From: Luteolibacter sp. LG18
Lineage (GTDB): Bacteria; Verrucomicrobiota; Verrucomicrobiia; Verrucomicrobiales; Akkermansiaceae
Reading direction: 5' to 3'
Assembly (NCBI RefSeq): GCF_036322585.1
Contig: NZ_AP024600.1
Span: 4,092,001-4,156,000, forward strand
Length of the DNA stretch: 64,000 nucleotides
Notes under the pieces: generated by a model
Databases searched by the model: none
Told to the model about the DNA's origin: nothing
The model's input: the letters and a program-made list of their open reading frames with translations, nothing else
Made by a program: the position numbers and the translations under genes
Shown here: positions 43,801 through 52,950 of the stretch, one piece after another
How positions within the stretch are numbered: position 1 is the first letter of the stretch
Layout of the letters: each line of letters begins with the position of its first letter

Positions 43801-46800
43801 ATGCGGTCTGACTTCGCGGCGAGCCCACGAGCGGATCGGTGGGGTTCGAGCGGTTCACCACCCCGGTGACGGGATCCGGCTGCCAGGCGGCGACAGCGCG
43901 ACCGGCTCCATCGTAATCGGTTTCCGATTCCCGGTTCAGCGGATCGATGGTCTTCCACGTCAGGCCGGTGCTGGAATAGACCGTTTGTTTGGTCGTGGCG
44001 AGAGCGGTGCCATAGGCATCCGTGACACTGGTGACGCGTTGGAGCCCGTCCTTCACGGTGAGGGTCACCTTGCCACGGTCATCGGTGGTGGTAGAATTGA
44101 GCGCTTCCTTGCCTCCGCTGAGCGCCCCATAGGCGGTGACGCCGACGGCCACCGAGCCCGTTTCATAGACGGTTTCCGTGCGCAGCGGGCGGTAGAGGGC
44201 GTCGTAGCTGGCGTAGGTCCACAGGTCCACGGTGCCTGCCGCGGTGAGTACCGCGCCGTGCTGGATGGCCACGGTGGGCTTGAAGCCGGAGGAATTGAAG
44301 GCGCTGCCGCCGGGGTTTCCCTTCACGGTGCCGCCTTCCGGCATTGCGAGGCCGGTGTCCGTGTAGCGGAATTCGGTGTGGGTCTTGCTGGTCGAGGCGG
44401 CGGCCTGCGAGGTGTAGGTGGCCAGTGGATTGCCGGCTGAGTCCGCCGCATCGGCCTCCGCGGTGGTGAAACCGGCGAAGACATGCACCGGCCGCTGGAT
44501 GGCATCGTAGAACGTGCGGGTCACGATCCCGCGCGGATCGGTCTTCCGGATGGGATTGCCCACGGCATCGTAGGCGACCCGCGAGACAAGATCGCTGCCG
44601 GTGGCGCTGCCCTTCGTTTCCTCAGTGACCAGACCCCGGTAATCCAAAGTGGGCAGGCCCGCGCCATCCATGTCCCGGATGGTGGTGATGCGGCGGTTGA
44701 GCGCATCGTAGTGGTGGATGAGATGGCGTCCCTCCTCGTCGATCTCCGCGGCCTTGCTGCCGTTTTCGTTGTACCAGATTCGCTTGATCGCGGCGGCCGT
44801 GCCGGTGCTGGTGCCCGCCTCCGGATAGGTGACGTCGGTGAGGCGGTTGAGCTTGTCGTAGGTGAAGCGGGTGCGCTTGCCGCGGGGGTCGAGCGACCAG
44901 GTCTTGTTGTTGTTGAAATCGTAGCCGTTTTCCGTGACGAGGGAGAGTCCGCGCGGATCGGTGATTTCCTTCCAGATGCGGCCGTTCGCATCCGGGAGCG
45001 TGGCGGTTTCCAAGGCCGTCTCCCAGGCCTGTCCGGTCACATTGGAAAATGCCAACCGCGACGAACCGGTCTGGAATCCCTGGAAGCGCGCGTTGCCGTA
45101 GTCGTAACGCTCCTGCTGGAGCAACTGGCTGCCGTTCTGCTGGACCGCCTTCGTGCGCCTGCGGCCGAGACCGTCCACGGTGAACGCGCTCGTCGTGTGA
45201 TACGGATCATCGGTGCCGTCCATGATCCGGTGGGAATTGCTATACGTGTAGGTCTCGCGGCGGCCGAGGGCATCGACCTTCGCGGTCGGATCGGCCCATT
45301 TCGTCATCGTGGCCGAGGTAGCGGCGAGACCCACGGGCATTCCGCCGTAGCCGTTGTCGAACTCCCAGGTGGTGACATTGCCGGAGAAGTCCGTTGCCTT
45401 CTTCAGGGCTAGGCCCGCGGCGGGTTCGTATTCATAGGTCTCCGTGCCGAGGAAACCGCTGGAACCCGGCGCGCCGCCGTGGTGGATCTTCGAGGTGAGG
45501 TAGTAGATCATCCACTGGGCGCTCACGGATTTCTCCGAGGCATCCACGTTCACCACCTCCGCGAGCAGGTTGGTGAATTCGTAAACGGTCTTGTTGCCGA
45601 GAGCATCGGTCACAGTGGTGACCGGAAGCTGCGGGAAGGTCACCGTGGAGCCGAAACGGGTCTGCCCTTGTGACGCGAAGGTCGTGGTGCCTGCACCTCC
45701 CGGCCGCACCACGGAGGTGATGCGGCGTGGCTGGCCGTACATGGTTTTCCACTCCCCAAGGTCCGGGTCGTTCCCCTTGCCAAGCTCCCCGAGCACGTAA
45801 TTTTTGACATTGGTCGGCAGACGGTCCAGATCGACCGCCGCACGGGTGCCGTTCAGGCTGGAATCCCAGTATTGCTTCGATTGATCGACGGCGTAGTTGA
45901 AGGTGTGGGTGTTGCTCCGCTTGTCGGTGACCGACTTGAGATTGGTGTGGAAGTGCCGGGTCAACCGCGGATTCGCGGGGTCGCTGTTGTCCTCCTCCAG
46001 TTCGTAGACTGTGTCGTAGGTGTAGTGGACGTCCGTCCCGTCCGCGTACCACACGCTCGTCAGTTTCGAGGCGGGGGCGATGCTGCTTCCGCTCAAGACA
46101 TACTCGCTGATGTTGGTCGTGTAGCCGAATTCGGTTTTGTTGCCGCGGCTGTCGGTGATCGAGGTGACGCGACGGGAGTCGGAACTGCGGCCGATGACCA
46201 GGAATTGTCCCTCGCGGTCCGGCGAACTGATCTGGCGCGGGATGAGCGCAACTTCATTCGGCACGCCGGGCCCGTTGTCGTAATCGTAGCGGAGGCGCAC
46301 ACCGAAGCGGTCCCGCGCTTCGGAAAGCCGCCAGTAGGTGTGGCGGCGAATCGTGGTCGATCCGTCCCGGCGATCGGAGGAATACATGAACCACGCCTTG
46401 CTCGGCGTGAACGTCAGGGTGCTGCCGAACTTTTTCTGAAGCGTGAAGTTGTTCCCGGCCCGGGTCAGGGTGTTCAGATAGGTCTTCTTGTCCACGCGGG
46501 CGGAGGGCCACGGGAAGAAGCTGCCGAAATCGATGGTCCCGAAGCGCTGGGAGCGGCCCGATTCATCCACCACGTTCACGGTGACCGGTTCATGTGAATC
46601 CTCACCGATGGTCTCCACCACCTCGACGTAGGAGCAGAGGTTTGAAGACCAACCAACCCCAAACGGCAGATCAAGGCGCTCGTGTGGCCTCAGGCCGGAA
46701 CGGCTGGAAAAGCCGGTCTCTTCCGTGCTGGCCGTGACCTGGAGGGCCAGATCTGAAGCCCCGAGGGGCGTGTAGTGGTAGCTGGTGTCGTGATGCAGCC

Positions 46801-48928
46801 CGAGGTTGAACGCATCCACGTAGGTTTCCTCCTCGGGCTGGTCGCTCTCCTCCTCCTGTTGGGGTTTTTCGTCAGGAATCGGGCGGCCGTTCAAGGCCAC
46901 CTTGCGATACTTCGGTCCAACCGCGTCTCCGCCGCCGTAGCTGGTGGCATAGGAATAGCTTTCAATGGGGACCAACCAGGCCGAATTGGAGGCGAGCTCG
47001 TCGGGGTCCACGTCGTTCACGAAATTCCCCACCGGATTGTCCCCGCTTTGGAGGATGTGCTCGAGATCGCACAGCAGGAAGGAGGAGTTCTTTTCAGGAA
47101 TGACAGACGCCCAGTAGTCGTAGTCGGGGGCTTCGCCCGCTCCCGTCCACGCGGGATCGGTCCCGAGATGTTGGACTTTGATTTCGTAGAGCTTGCCAGG
47201 ATTGAGCGTCAGTTGTTCACGGTTCGACACCGTCCCGAACGATGGGGCCACCACGCCCTTATCCCCGATCTTGAGCTTCCATCGCTCGGAATGGCTGTCG
47301 GAAGGATCGCCCACCCGCGCCGAGACCGTGGAAGAGTTGGTGCTCGTTGCCTTCACCGTCACTCCGAGATCCCCGATGGGACCATAGAAGCCCAGCGTGG
47401 AATCCCCATAAAAGTCGGCTGGATTCAAGGGGCGGTCAGAGGCATCGCCCGGGTCCGATCCGTGGGAAACCTCCGCGTTGTCGTTGATTCCATCCCCGTC
47501 CGTGTCCGAGCTGTTCGGATTGGTGCCATGGAGCATTTCCTGGTAGTTGGAAAGCCCGTCGCCGTCCGGATCCGCACTTTGCGCGCCCGGCTTGGAGGCG
47601 TTGTTGGGATCGGTGAACGGGAAATATTTAGCCTCCCACCAGTCGTCGTAGATGTCGCCGTCGGAATCGAAGTTGTAGCGGTTCGTCGCACCGAAGGTCT
47701 TCGTGACGCCGTTGATTACGGCCTGGCCTGCCACCTCCTCGGCATCAGTCAACCCGTCGTTGTCTTGGTCGACATCGTAGTGGAGGGGATTGGAGCCGGC
47801 CGCCACTTCGTAACGGTCCGGGATTCCGTCGCCGTCGGTGTCGCGGTTGGTCACGGCGATAAAATCTGCTGCGGTGAACGCCACTCCGTTGGCGATAAAA
47901 AATCGGTCGACCGAGAAGTTATGGGTCGACGGGGTGATCGTTCCGCCGGTGCGGACAGCACCGATCCGTCCGCCAAAGGCCGTCATGGAGCCGCTAGCTG
48001 GATTCGGAAGAGCTGTGTAAGGGCCACTGGAGAGCGTCAGCGCCAGACCATTGACGTAGCAGGTGCGAATGCCCGATGAAGGGGAAGTGTCCGTGACCCG
48101 CACGGCAAATTCATTCCAGGACTGAAGGTTGACGGTGGATGGAATCGGCCAAACGGCGCACACGTGGTCAGCACTATCCCGGATCCGAAGCTGATTTTGG
48201 GTTTGCGCGGGGCTGCCAACGGAAACGGCCAGTAACTCGATCCGGAATTGGTCGGAGGGCTGGGCTGCTGTATTCGCATAGCCACTGAATACAGGTAAAG
48301 CCGATTCGCTCGTCGTCAGAGGACTATCGAGCTTGAGTGTGAACCCTACGATCCAGGTGGAGTTGAAGATGGAAAGAAAGGACTGTGTGCCGGGGTATTG
48401 CAGTTCGACCTGCTTGTGCGGCCCGAGATCGATAGCCTTGTTCAAACAGCCTCCCGAAGCTTTCCAGATGCCGGTAGAAGAATCCGACCATGCGCCCGTG
48501 GTGGGATTTTGAACCTGCGGCATCAGTTTCCAATTCCACAGACGACAGGGAAATCCCGCGCTGTAGTTCTCAAAATCCCAATAGCCGCCATAACGGCCAG
48601 GCGTTATGGCTGTTGTATAGATCTTCGCCCGCAACGCGGAATTCAATCCCACCAAGTCAGGGTCAGCCTTGAGCTGGTTGACGAGTGGATTCGTTCCGGC
48701 CGCGATCTCAACGCTATCGGGGATACCATCGCCGTCCGAATCCGCCTTGTGGGGATTGGTGCCGTAGATGGCCTCGTCCGCGTCGGACAAGCCGTCGCGA
48801 TCCGAATCGATGACGACCGTCACGGTGCTGCTGGCCGCGGCCGTGCCCGCGTGCCCTTGGATGGTGGCGGTTTCCGCGAACAGCGGTTGGACGAGGGCGA
48901 GGAGGAGAAGGAAATGATGTTTCGACAT
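40817..48928 (-). CDS. Rhs-repeat polymorphic toxin with REase-like C-terminal tip
   Basis: 2,703 residues. A signal peptide (MSKHHFLLLLALVQPLFA) is followed by TSP3 repeats (DSDRDGLSDADE, DSDGDGIPDSVE), a LamG-like domain about 150-360, more TSP3 repeats about 370-500, a linker rich in E/Q near 700, then the Rhs/YD shell with dozens of units such as YDALNRLTDVTY and YDAAGNALDVTDGNG. The core ends at about residue 2435 with RYRDLEFGIFLTRDPAGFVD and FDPEGLWG. The tip of about 270 residues starts with a hydrophobic glycine/alanine stretch, then a charged linker, then TEFDFKKPGQAGQDVEVKGG: D2641-x-E2643-x-K2645 fits the D-(D/E)-x-K core of restriction-endonuclease-fold nucleases. Likely a nuclease toxin released from the Rhs cage. 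Last but one gene of a four-gene operon. Confidence 0.88.
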   Translation of the reverse strand: MSKHHFLLLLALVQPLFAETATIQGHAGTAAASSTVTVVIDSDRDGLSDADEAIYGTNPHKADSDGDGIPDSVEIAAGTNPLVNQLKADPDLVGLNSALRAKIYTTAITPGRYGGYWDFENYSAGFPCRLWNWKLMPQVQNPTTGAWSDSSTGIWKASGGCLNKAIDLGPHKQVELQYPGTQSFLSIFNSTWIVGFTLKLDSPLTTSESALPVFSGYANTAAQPSDQFRIELLAVSVGSPAQTQNQLRIRDSADHVCAVWPIPSTVNLQSWNEFAVRVTDTSPSSGIRTCYVNGLALTLSSGPYTALPNPASGSMTAFGGRIGAVRTGGTITPSTHNFSVDRFFIANGVAFTAADFIAVTNRDTDGDGIPDRYEVAAGSNPLHYDVDQDNDGLTDAEEVAGQAVINGVTKTFGATNRYNFDSDGDIYDDWWEAKYFPFTDPNNASKPGAQSADPDGDGLSNYQEMLHGTNPNSSDTDGDGINDNAEVSHGSDPGDASDRPLNPADFYGDSTLGFYGPIGDLGVTVKATSTNSSTVSARVGDPSDSHSERWKLKIGDKGVVAPSFGTVSNREQLTLNPGKLYEIKVQHLGTDPAWTGAGEAPDYDYWASVIPEKNSSFLLCDLEHILQSGDNPVGNFVNDVDPDELASNSAWLVPIESYSYATSYGGGDAVGPKYRKVALNGRPIPDEKPQQEEESDQPEEETYVDAFNLGLHHDTSYHYTPLGASDLALQVTASTEETGFSSRSGLRPHERLDLPFGVGWSSNLCSYVEVVETIGEDSHEPVTVNVVDESGRSQRFGTIDFGSFFPWPSARVDKKTYLNTLTRAGNNFTLQKKFGSTLTFTPSKAWFMYSSDRRDGSTTIRRHTYWRLSEARDRFGVRLRYDYDNGPGVPNEVALIPRQISSPDREGQFLVIGRSSDSRRVTSITDSRGNKTEFGYTTNISEYVLSGSSIAPASKLTSVWYADGTDVHYTYDTVYELEEDNSDPANPRLTRHFHTNLKSVTDKRSNTHTFNYAVDQSKQYWDSSLNGTRAAVDLDRLPTNVKNYVLGELGKGNDPDLGEWKTMYGQPRRITSVVRPGGAGTTTFASQGQTRFGSTVTFPQLPVTTVTDALGNKTVYEFTNLLAEVVNVDASEKSVSAQWMIYYLTSKIHHGGAPGSSGFLGTETYEYEPAAGLALKKATDFSGNVTTWEFDNGYGGMPVGLAATSATMTKWADPTAKVDALGRRETYTYSNSHRIMDGTDDPYHTTSAFTVDGLGRRRTKAVQQNGSQLLQQERYDYGNARFQGFQTGSSRLAFSNVTGQAWETALETATLPDANGRIWKEITDPRGLSLVTENGYDFNNNKTWSLDPRGKRTRFTYDKLNRLTDVTYPEAGTSTGTAAAIKRIWYNENGSKAAEIDEEGRHLIHHYDALNRRITTIRDMDGAGLPTLDYRGLVTEETKGSATGSDLVSRVAYDAVGNPIRKTDPRGIVTRTFYDAIQRPVHVFAGFTTAEADAADSAGNPLATYTSQAAASTSKTHTEFRYTDTGLAMPEGGTVKGNPGGSAFNSSGFKPTVAIQHGAVLTAAGTVDLWTYASYDALYRPLRTETVYETGSVAVGVTAYGALSGGKEALNSTTTDDRGKVTLTVKDGLQRVTSVTDAYGTALATTKQTVYSSTGLTWKTIDPLNRESETDYDGAGRAVAAWQPDPVTGVVNRSNPTDPLVGSPRSQTAYDKSGNVTVSLDPLGYRHEFEYDARNRKTLERLPSVTATEIVGGQPVATPFQTPEIKTAYDGVGNVTASTDARSHVTRTFRDRANRVTTVLVNPVSGNPSTNPASPGTNDIATRTTYDAAGNALDVTDGNGNHTRNTYDTLNRLATTATNPDTGAPSADPANPATGDITIRNAYDDAGHLVKVTDGVGHSTGFRFDGLGRKTRTLWDEGTGVQKIEQATFDGLVQLTRTDPKNQTVTFQYDALHRLENVLYSGASTDNRHLGYDLAGNLLEVSYPNETTARKALRGVSQEFDKLNRLTEETSAGATHVHTYDKSGNRRTTTYASSGRFLASTYDKLNRLLTCTEKANAAATSGSVTGYFYDLAGNVTRKVLPNGTENRSTYDALNRKLGEDTRTAAGGLVSRFDYSQPAGGWTTSHDGVGNVLKIVEFYGSISGRTVTNSYDRAYRLTSEVAATTGGGTVTTGYAYDAANNRTQKVVTGGTDPGTWTSVYGTTSDGYNSNQLKSVTKGSAVTTFLYDANGNRSEKKVGTSTVQSYGYDYDNRLVSLTDSAKGGFAYAYDHRSRRVGRDESSAGGASTELSFSGGLSVQEYTSGTGTPVVELIRGSDWGGGIGGVLYTIRDGGVRSYNAYNSRGDVVSQTDTSGTITWQSSYEAFGTRTQEQGTTQDRQKTNTKDEDPTGLLNEGFRYRDLEFGIFLTRDPAGFVDGPNVYTYVRQNPWTKFDPEGLWGRGESNGPVVDGVWNHVLAPAGNFGLEGLIGLGEVTLTGKEMRGSTHTDAGTLGRNTGRLAGAALGAYEVIQGGGMVLGAGAGEVYTVGVASPVAIPVAVVGVLEAAHGTWSISNFIKLGFETGDPSPPPTGSSSSGNPEGTSAKTTTEESGKAAKGSQNENTREAATRGSSLHSDKPGNLPDQLRDKYPDTEFDFKKPGQAGQDVEVKGGVHPSEYDGSQWSPKVKYGDFKPDTPGGRKTFKSDQAKKWEDPTHMLPYDPKTGQLK

Positions 48929-48939
48929 CGGGGGAGAAA

Positions 48940-50601
48940 TCAGTCGGCTTTGAAATGGACGGAGACCTTGCCTTGGGCATCGGTCTTGAGCGTGAGCGAG
49001 GTGGCGGAGACGTTCCCATCGGGAGACTCAATCCCGCCGATCAATTCGAGATGGCTGAGATTGACCGGCGCGTTCGCCAGCGGGGTGCCGCCACGGGTGA
49101 TGACGAAGACGAGCGGATTGCGCGTCCTTTCCCCGTTGTAGATGGTCTGGCCGCCACCGGACACGAGGGTAATGACCGGAGGCTGGCCGTTGTACCAATC
49201 GTTCGGATTGGTGGCATTTTCGAACTCCTGGCGATTGCTAAGCCCGTCGCCGTCGAGGTCGTCGGCTCCGCCCGCCAGCGTGGTGAGATTGCCGAACAGG
49301 GCCTGCTCGTAGCTGTCGGGCAGGCCGTCGCGATCGAGATCGCCGGGGCCGAAAAGCTCCGTGAGGGATGGAGAGGGGAGAACCACCGAATACACCCGCA
49401 CCTCGTCGAGTGAACCGCTGAAAGCCTGGGTCGCATCGTAGGTCGAGATCGACTGGTGGCGCTGGCCGAGAACCAGGGACTCGACTGTGAGGGTCCCCAA
49501 AGACGCCGTCTTTGGCGAACCCAAAGGCGCTCCATCGAGGAGCAACCCCACCTGCCCGGCCGCCACGTTCCGGGTGAGCACCAGATGGTGCCACAAGCCG
49601 TTGGCCAGATTGCGGCCGACCGGCCAGTTCACGGAACTTCCTCCTCCGGAATAAAAGCGGATGGTCGAACCGTTCTCAAGGGTGGCAGCCAGCTCCGAAG
49701 CCTGTGAGGTCCGGGCGGCGCTCAACAATGCCTGGCTGGCAGGAGCTGCACTTGTTTTGAACCAGAGACTGATGGTTAGGTCGCCCGTCCCATTCAAAAC
49801 GGACGACGGCAGCACCACGGCATCGCTTCCGCCGTGCAGTTGGACCGCTCCGCTCGCTATTCCTCCGGCCGCCTGCCATGCGGCTGAGGCGGCAAGGGTG
49901 GCGTGCTTGTTCTCGCCGCTGCTGTCCTTCGCCTGTGTTCCAGAGGTCTCGTCGAATTTCAACCACACCTTCTGATCCAGCGACAACCGGTCGCCGTAAC
50001 CGTCGCCATCGGTATCCGTCTGCCAGCCGTTCAAACCGTGCTGGTATTCCACGAGATTGGACACCCCGTCTCCATCGTAATCATCGCCGGGAAGGATAGC
50101 CTCCAAGGTGAGGGCACCGGAGTCGGAGCTTTGCTCGATGAGCATTCGCTCCCACTGGTCGGAGATTCCATCACCGTCGGTATCCTCGTAGCCATCCGGA
50201 TGACCGCCACCCGAGGAGCTGAATTTGAGCGGGTCGGTTCCATACAAGGTGAGCTCGTCCCAGTTGCTGATGCCATCGTTGTCGAAATCGGCATTCCGCG
50301 GGTCGATGGTCGGATGCTCCCGGATCTTGAGCCTCACGAAGTATTTCGACAGTGGCAGGTTACTGCCATCCAGCGGAGTCATGTCCAGTGGATCGTGGAT
50401 CATTCCCTGATCCACTTCGGGGAAGTAAAACCAATCGATGAGGTTGGTGGAATACTGGGCAAAATAGGTTTTGCCTTCCTCTCCCTCCCAATCGAAACGG
50501 TAGCTGCTCTGGCCGAGTGGAGTGAAGGTTGTCTTTGGGGGCTCCGCCCCATGCAACGGGGTGAACGGTAGCACCGCGAAGATCATCCAGCGGGACTTCA
50601 T
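48940..50601 (-). CDS. secreted LamG/TSP3 protein of the Rhs operon
   Basis: 553 residues with a signal peptide (MKSRWMIFAVLPFTPLHG). TSP3-type calcium motifs (DFDNDGISNWDE, DTDGDGISDQWE, DYDGDGVSN, DTDGDGYGD) occupy about 95-210; a LamG domain lies at about 210-385 (NGLWHHLVLTRN, GSLDEVRVYS); more TSP3 motifs follow (DLDRDGLPDSYE, DLDGDGLSN), then a C-terminal beta domain resembling a bacterial Ig fold (PLVFVITRGGTPLANAPVNL, DAQGKVSVHFKAD). Its ATG overlaps the stop of the gene before it, and the Rhs start lies 11 nt after its own stop. The shared TSP3 and LamG parts with the Rhs N-terminus suggest the two act together at the surface. Confidence 0.85.
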   Translation of the reverse strand: MKSRWMIFAVLPFTPLHGAEPPKTTFTPLGQSSYRFDWEGEEGKTYFAQYSTNLIDWFYFPEVDQGMIHDPLDMTPLDGSNLPLSKYFVRLKIREHPTIDPRNADFDNDGISNWDELTLYGTDPLKFSSSGGGHPDGYEDTDGDGISDQWERMLIEQSSDSGALTLEAILPGDDYDGDGVSNLVEYQHGLNGWQTDTDGDGYGDRLSLDQKVWLKFDETSGTQAKDSSGENKHATLAASAAWQAAGGIASGAVQLHGGSDAVVLPSSVLNGTGDLTISLWFKTSAAPASQALLSAARTSQASELAATLENGSTIRFYSGGGSSVNWPVGRNLANGLWHHLVLTRNVAAGQVGLLLDGAPLGSPKTASLGTLTVESLVLGQRHQSISTYDATQAFSGSLDEVRVYSVVLPSPSLTELFGPGDLDRDGLPDSYEQALFGNLTTLAGGADDLDGDGLSNRQEFENATNPNDWYNGQPPVITLVSGGGQTIYNGERTRNPLVFVITRGGTPLANAPVNLSHLELIGGIESPDGNVSATSLTLKTDAQGKVSVHFKAD

Positions 50602-51494
50602 TGCTCACCTCCCTCGACGGAATGGGTGTCCGGGCGCTGGCCGCGCCAGTAGTGAATCATCACGTCCTTTGGTTTAGGTGGATGTGCCCGCAGATAGGCC
50701 TCCCTGTCCTTGTTCGCCTGTTCTCGAGCGACATAGGCTTCTTCCATGCGGGGGCCTTCTGTCGCCGCGAGAGAGTGGAGGTCACGGAGCAACTGCATTT
50801 TTTGCACATCACTGGCATTGCCCTTGGTGACGATGAAATCCTCGCCTTCGGGGATCGCAGGCAGGTCGGGAGGTACGAACGCCCGTCCTTTCGACTGGGC
50901 AAGTTGCGCCAGCCTGTTGGTATCTTCCGATCCCAGCCCCATCACTAGGGCATACCGGCGTTCGCCGACCTTGAACTCTCCGAATCCTCCAAAATGCAGC
51001 ATGTTGAGACGGCTCATGCAGGACATCTGCTCCCCATCCACCCACCAGCTGATTCGGCTGACTTTCTCCCTCACATACCAGGTTGCCGAGATCAGCGCGA
51101 TCACGGGCTTTTCCTGTCCTTGGAACCGCTCACGAAGTTCGGCCATCCGTGCCTGCACGGCAGGATCATTCACATCAACCGGCGGTAAAGGCGGCGGCAA
51201 GTCCGGCAGCCGGGGATTCTCGACCTTCCGGGTGGTGACCGAAATCCTCCCCTCCACCGGTGGCAAGCCTGGCATGGGTGGAGCTTCCACCACATCAACC
51301 TGGCGGCTGACCGTGCTCTTCACCACGAAGTCCAGTGTTTCGGGCGGTGGAGCGGGTGGCGGCGGAGTTCCGTCCGCAATCGGCGTGATGATCTCCGCGG
51401 GTTGCTCCGCCGGGGCGGCGGTCTCTTCGGCGAACAGGAATTGAGCGGAGGAGATCAGAGCCGCTGCGGGGAGGATGAGATGTCTTGCGGACAT
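50598..51494 (-). CDS. secreted proline-rich protein, first gene of the Rhs operon
   Basis: 298 residues from the ATG at 51494, which opens a signal peptide (MSARHLILPAAALISSAQFLFA); the frame could start 23 residues earlier but without reason. Residues about 25-60 are proline-rich (PPPPAPPPE), then a beta-like domain (PVIALISATWYVREKVSRISWWVDGEQ) and a helical, charged tail ending near HYWRGQRPDTHSVEGGEQ. I recognise no family. Its stop overlaps the start of the LamG/TSP3 gene (ATGA, 50598-50601). Being the first of four coupled genes, it is a candidate structural or export partner of the Rhs protein. Confidence 0.75.
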   Translation of the reverse strand: MSARHLILPAAALISSAQFLFAEETAAPAEQPAEIITPIADGTPPPPAPPPETLDFVVKSTVSRQVDVVEAPPMPGLPPVEGRISVTTRKVENPRLPDLPPPLPPVDVNDPAVQARMAELRERFQGQEKPVIALISATWYVREKVSRISWWVDGEQMSCMSRLNMLHFGGFGEFKVGERRYALVMGLGSEDTNRLAQLAQSKGRAFVPPDLPAIPEGEDFIVTKGNASDVQKMQLLRDLHSLAATEGPRMEEAYVAREQANKDREAYLRAHPPKPKDVMIHYWRGQRPDTHSVEGGEQ

Positions 51495-51839
51495 GGGAGG
51501 AGAAAAACTGGCGACTAGCAATCCGTTTGGATTGGGCGGCACAAGTCGAATCCCATGATTCACAAGAAATTCACCGACTAGTTACAAATTCATCACCGTT
51601 GGTTAGATTGGGGAATACGGATCGATCTCAATGGGGGACGACGGGTTGTGATATAATCCACCGGGCAGATGAAGGCTTGGAGCGTGGGCCGCAAGACTTC
51701 CCGGAGCGGTATGGCAACAAGGTATTGGGGGCCGGGAAAGGCCGGCTCAGGGCGAACGCGGGGAAGCTTGTGAAGGTCGAAATCAATCCGTGAACCTATG
51801 TTTCTCCGGGCCGCTGTCCTTGGCCGTGGACAATCGGAT
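51495..51839. other. intergenic region upstream of the Rhs operon
   Basis: No protein gene I can support. It must hold the promoter of the Rhs operon (minus strand). A TATAAT hexamer is at 51652-51657 on the plus strand without a convincing -35 box, followed by a 34-codon frame from the ATG at 51667 that matches nothing I know. Confidence 0.3.
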
Positions 51840-52085
51840 TCATTCGTCGTGGTGGAACCACAGCAGGGTGCAGAGGCCGATGCCGATGGCCCAGACGGCG
51901 TAGACGTTGTAAACGAAATAGGGGTAACCCATCAGCAGCAGGCCGATGATCTTGGGTTTCCACAGTTCCAGCTTCTTGCCGTAACCGAAGGCGCCGAGGC
52001 CGATCATGCTGAAAACGACGCCTCCCAGAATCACCCAGAACCAGCGGTGGGCATCTCCGGAATCAAATGCGAGGATGGGTGACAC
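51840..52085 (-). CDS. small inner-membrane protein
   Basis: 81 residues from a GTG at 52085; no ATG is available before the middle of the first membrane segment. Two or three hydrophobic segments: WFWVILGGVVFSMIGLGAFG and a long IIGLLLMGYPYFVYNVYAVW with WAIGIGLCTLLWFHHDE. The conserved look (G-Y-G-K, Y-P-Y-F-V) resembles small uncharacterised membrane proteins of this phylum. It lies 31 nt after the gluQ stop on the same strand and probably belongs to that operon. Confidence 0.6.
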   Translation of the reverse strand: MSPILAFDSGDAHRWFWVILGGVVFSMIGLGAFGYGKKLELWKPKIIGLLLMGYPYFVYNVYAVWAIGIGLCTLLWFHHDE

Positions 52086-52116
52086 GACGGCACGATGGGG
52101 AGGTCCCCCTTTATAA

Positions 52117-52950
52117 TCAATCCGCGAGTCGCAGCATGACGCCTTCAGCGGAAATCCCGTCTCCCCGCAGCGAGCGGATCGACAACGAATCGTGGCGCTT
52201 GGCGAGGCGCTTGCCGTGTTCGTCCACCAGCACGCGGTGGTGGAGATAGACGGGTTCGGGGAAACCGAGCAGCGTTTGCAGCAGGCGGTGGACATGGGTG
52301 GAGGCCAGCAGGTCCTCGCCGCGGGTCACGTGGGTGATGGACTGGAAGGCGTCGTCCACGGTAACGGCGAGGTGGTAGCTGGTGCCGATGTCCTTGCGGG
52401 CCAGGATGACATCACCGAGCAAATCCGGATCGACCGTGAGGGTGCCGTGGCGGAGATCGGTGAAGGTGAGGGGGCCGGTGGTGGTTGCTGCCGCCGTGGC
52501 GTCGAGCCGCCAACTGAACGGCAGGCCGCCCGCGAGCTTCGCCGTACGTTCCGCCGCCGGGAGTCGCTTGCAGGTGCCGGGATAGAGCGGGCCTTCCGGG
52601 CCGTGCGGCGCGCCGGCCATGCGGGCGATTTCGCCCTCGATCTCCTTGCGGGTGCAGAAGCAGGGGTAGATCACACCTTGGACTTCGAGGGCACGGAGCG
52701 TGCCTTCATAGGCAACCAGCCGCTGGGTCTGGCGCAGCGGGACGCCGTCCCAATCGAGTCCGAGCCAGCGCAGGTCTTCCTCGATACCCTGATAGAATTC
52801 CTCGCGGACGCGGGTGGTGTCGATGTCCTCGAACCGCAGCAAAAATTCGCCGCCCTCCGCTTTGGCGACATCGCGGGCGACTTTCGCCGCGTAGGCGTGG
52901 CCGAGATGGAGCCGCCCGGTCGGGCTGGGGGCGAAGCGGGTGCGGATCAT
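52117..52950 (-). CDS. gluQ: glutamyl-Q tRNA(Asp) synthetase
   Basis: 277 residues, the size of GluQRS: a glutamyl-tRNA synthetase catalytic domain without the anticodon-binding part. Motifs: RFAPSPTGRLHLGHAYAA (HIGH), FEDIDTTR, zinc ligands in YPCFCTRKE and later YPGTCKR (C-x-C...Y...C), VTRGEDLLASTHVH and GKRLAKRHD in place of KMSKS. It attaches glutamate to the queuosine base at position 34 of tRNA(Asp). The start ATG overlaps the stop of the M16 peptidase gene (ATGA, 52947-52950). Confidence 0.93.
   Translation of the reverse strand: MIRTRFAPSPTGRLHLGHAYAAKVARDVAKAEGGEFLLRFEDIDTTRVREEFYQGIEEDLRWLGLDWDGVPLRQTQRLVAYEGTLRALEVQGVIYPCFCTRKEIEGEIARMAGAPHGPEGPLYPGTCKRLPAAERTAKLAGGLPFSWRLDATAAATTTGPLTFTDLRHGTLTVDPDLLGDVILARKDIGTSYHLAVTVDDAFQSITHVTRGEDLLASTHVHRLLQTLLGFPEPVYLHHRVLVDEHGKRLAKRHDSLSIRSLRGDGISAEGVMLRLAD

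Noticed and set aside
51667-51771. A 34-codon frame after a TATAAT box upstream of the Rhs operon
   Set aside because: It vaguely recalls small basic ribosomal proteins but does not align with them; there is no -35 box or ribosome site.
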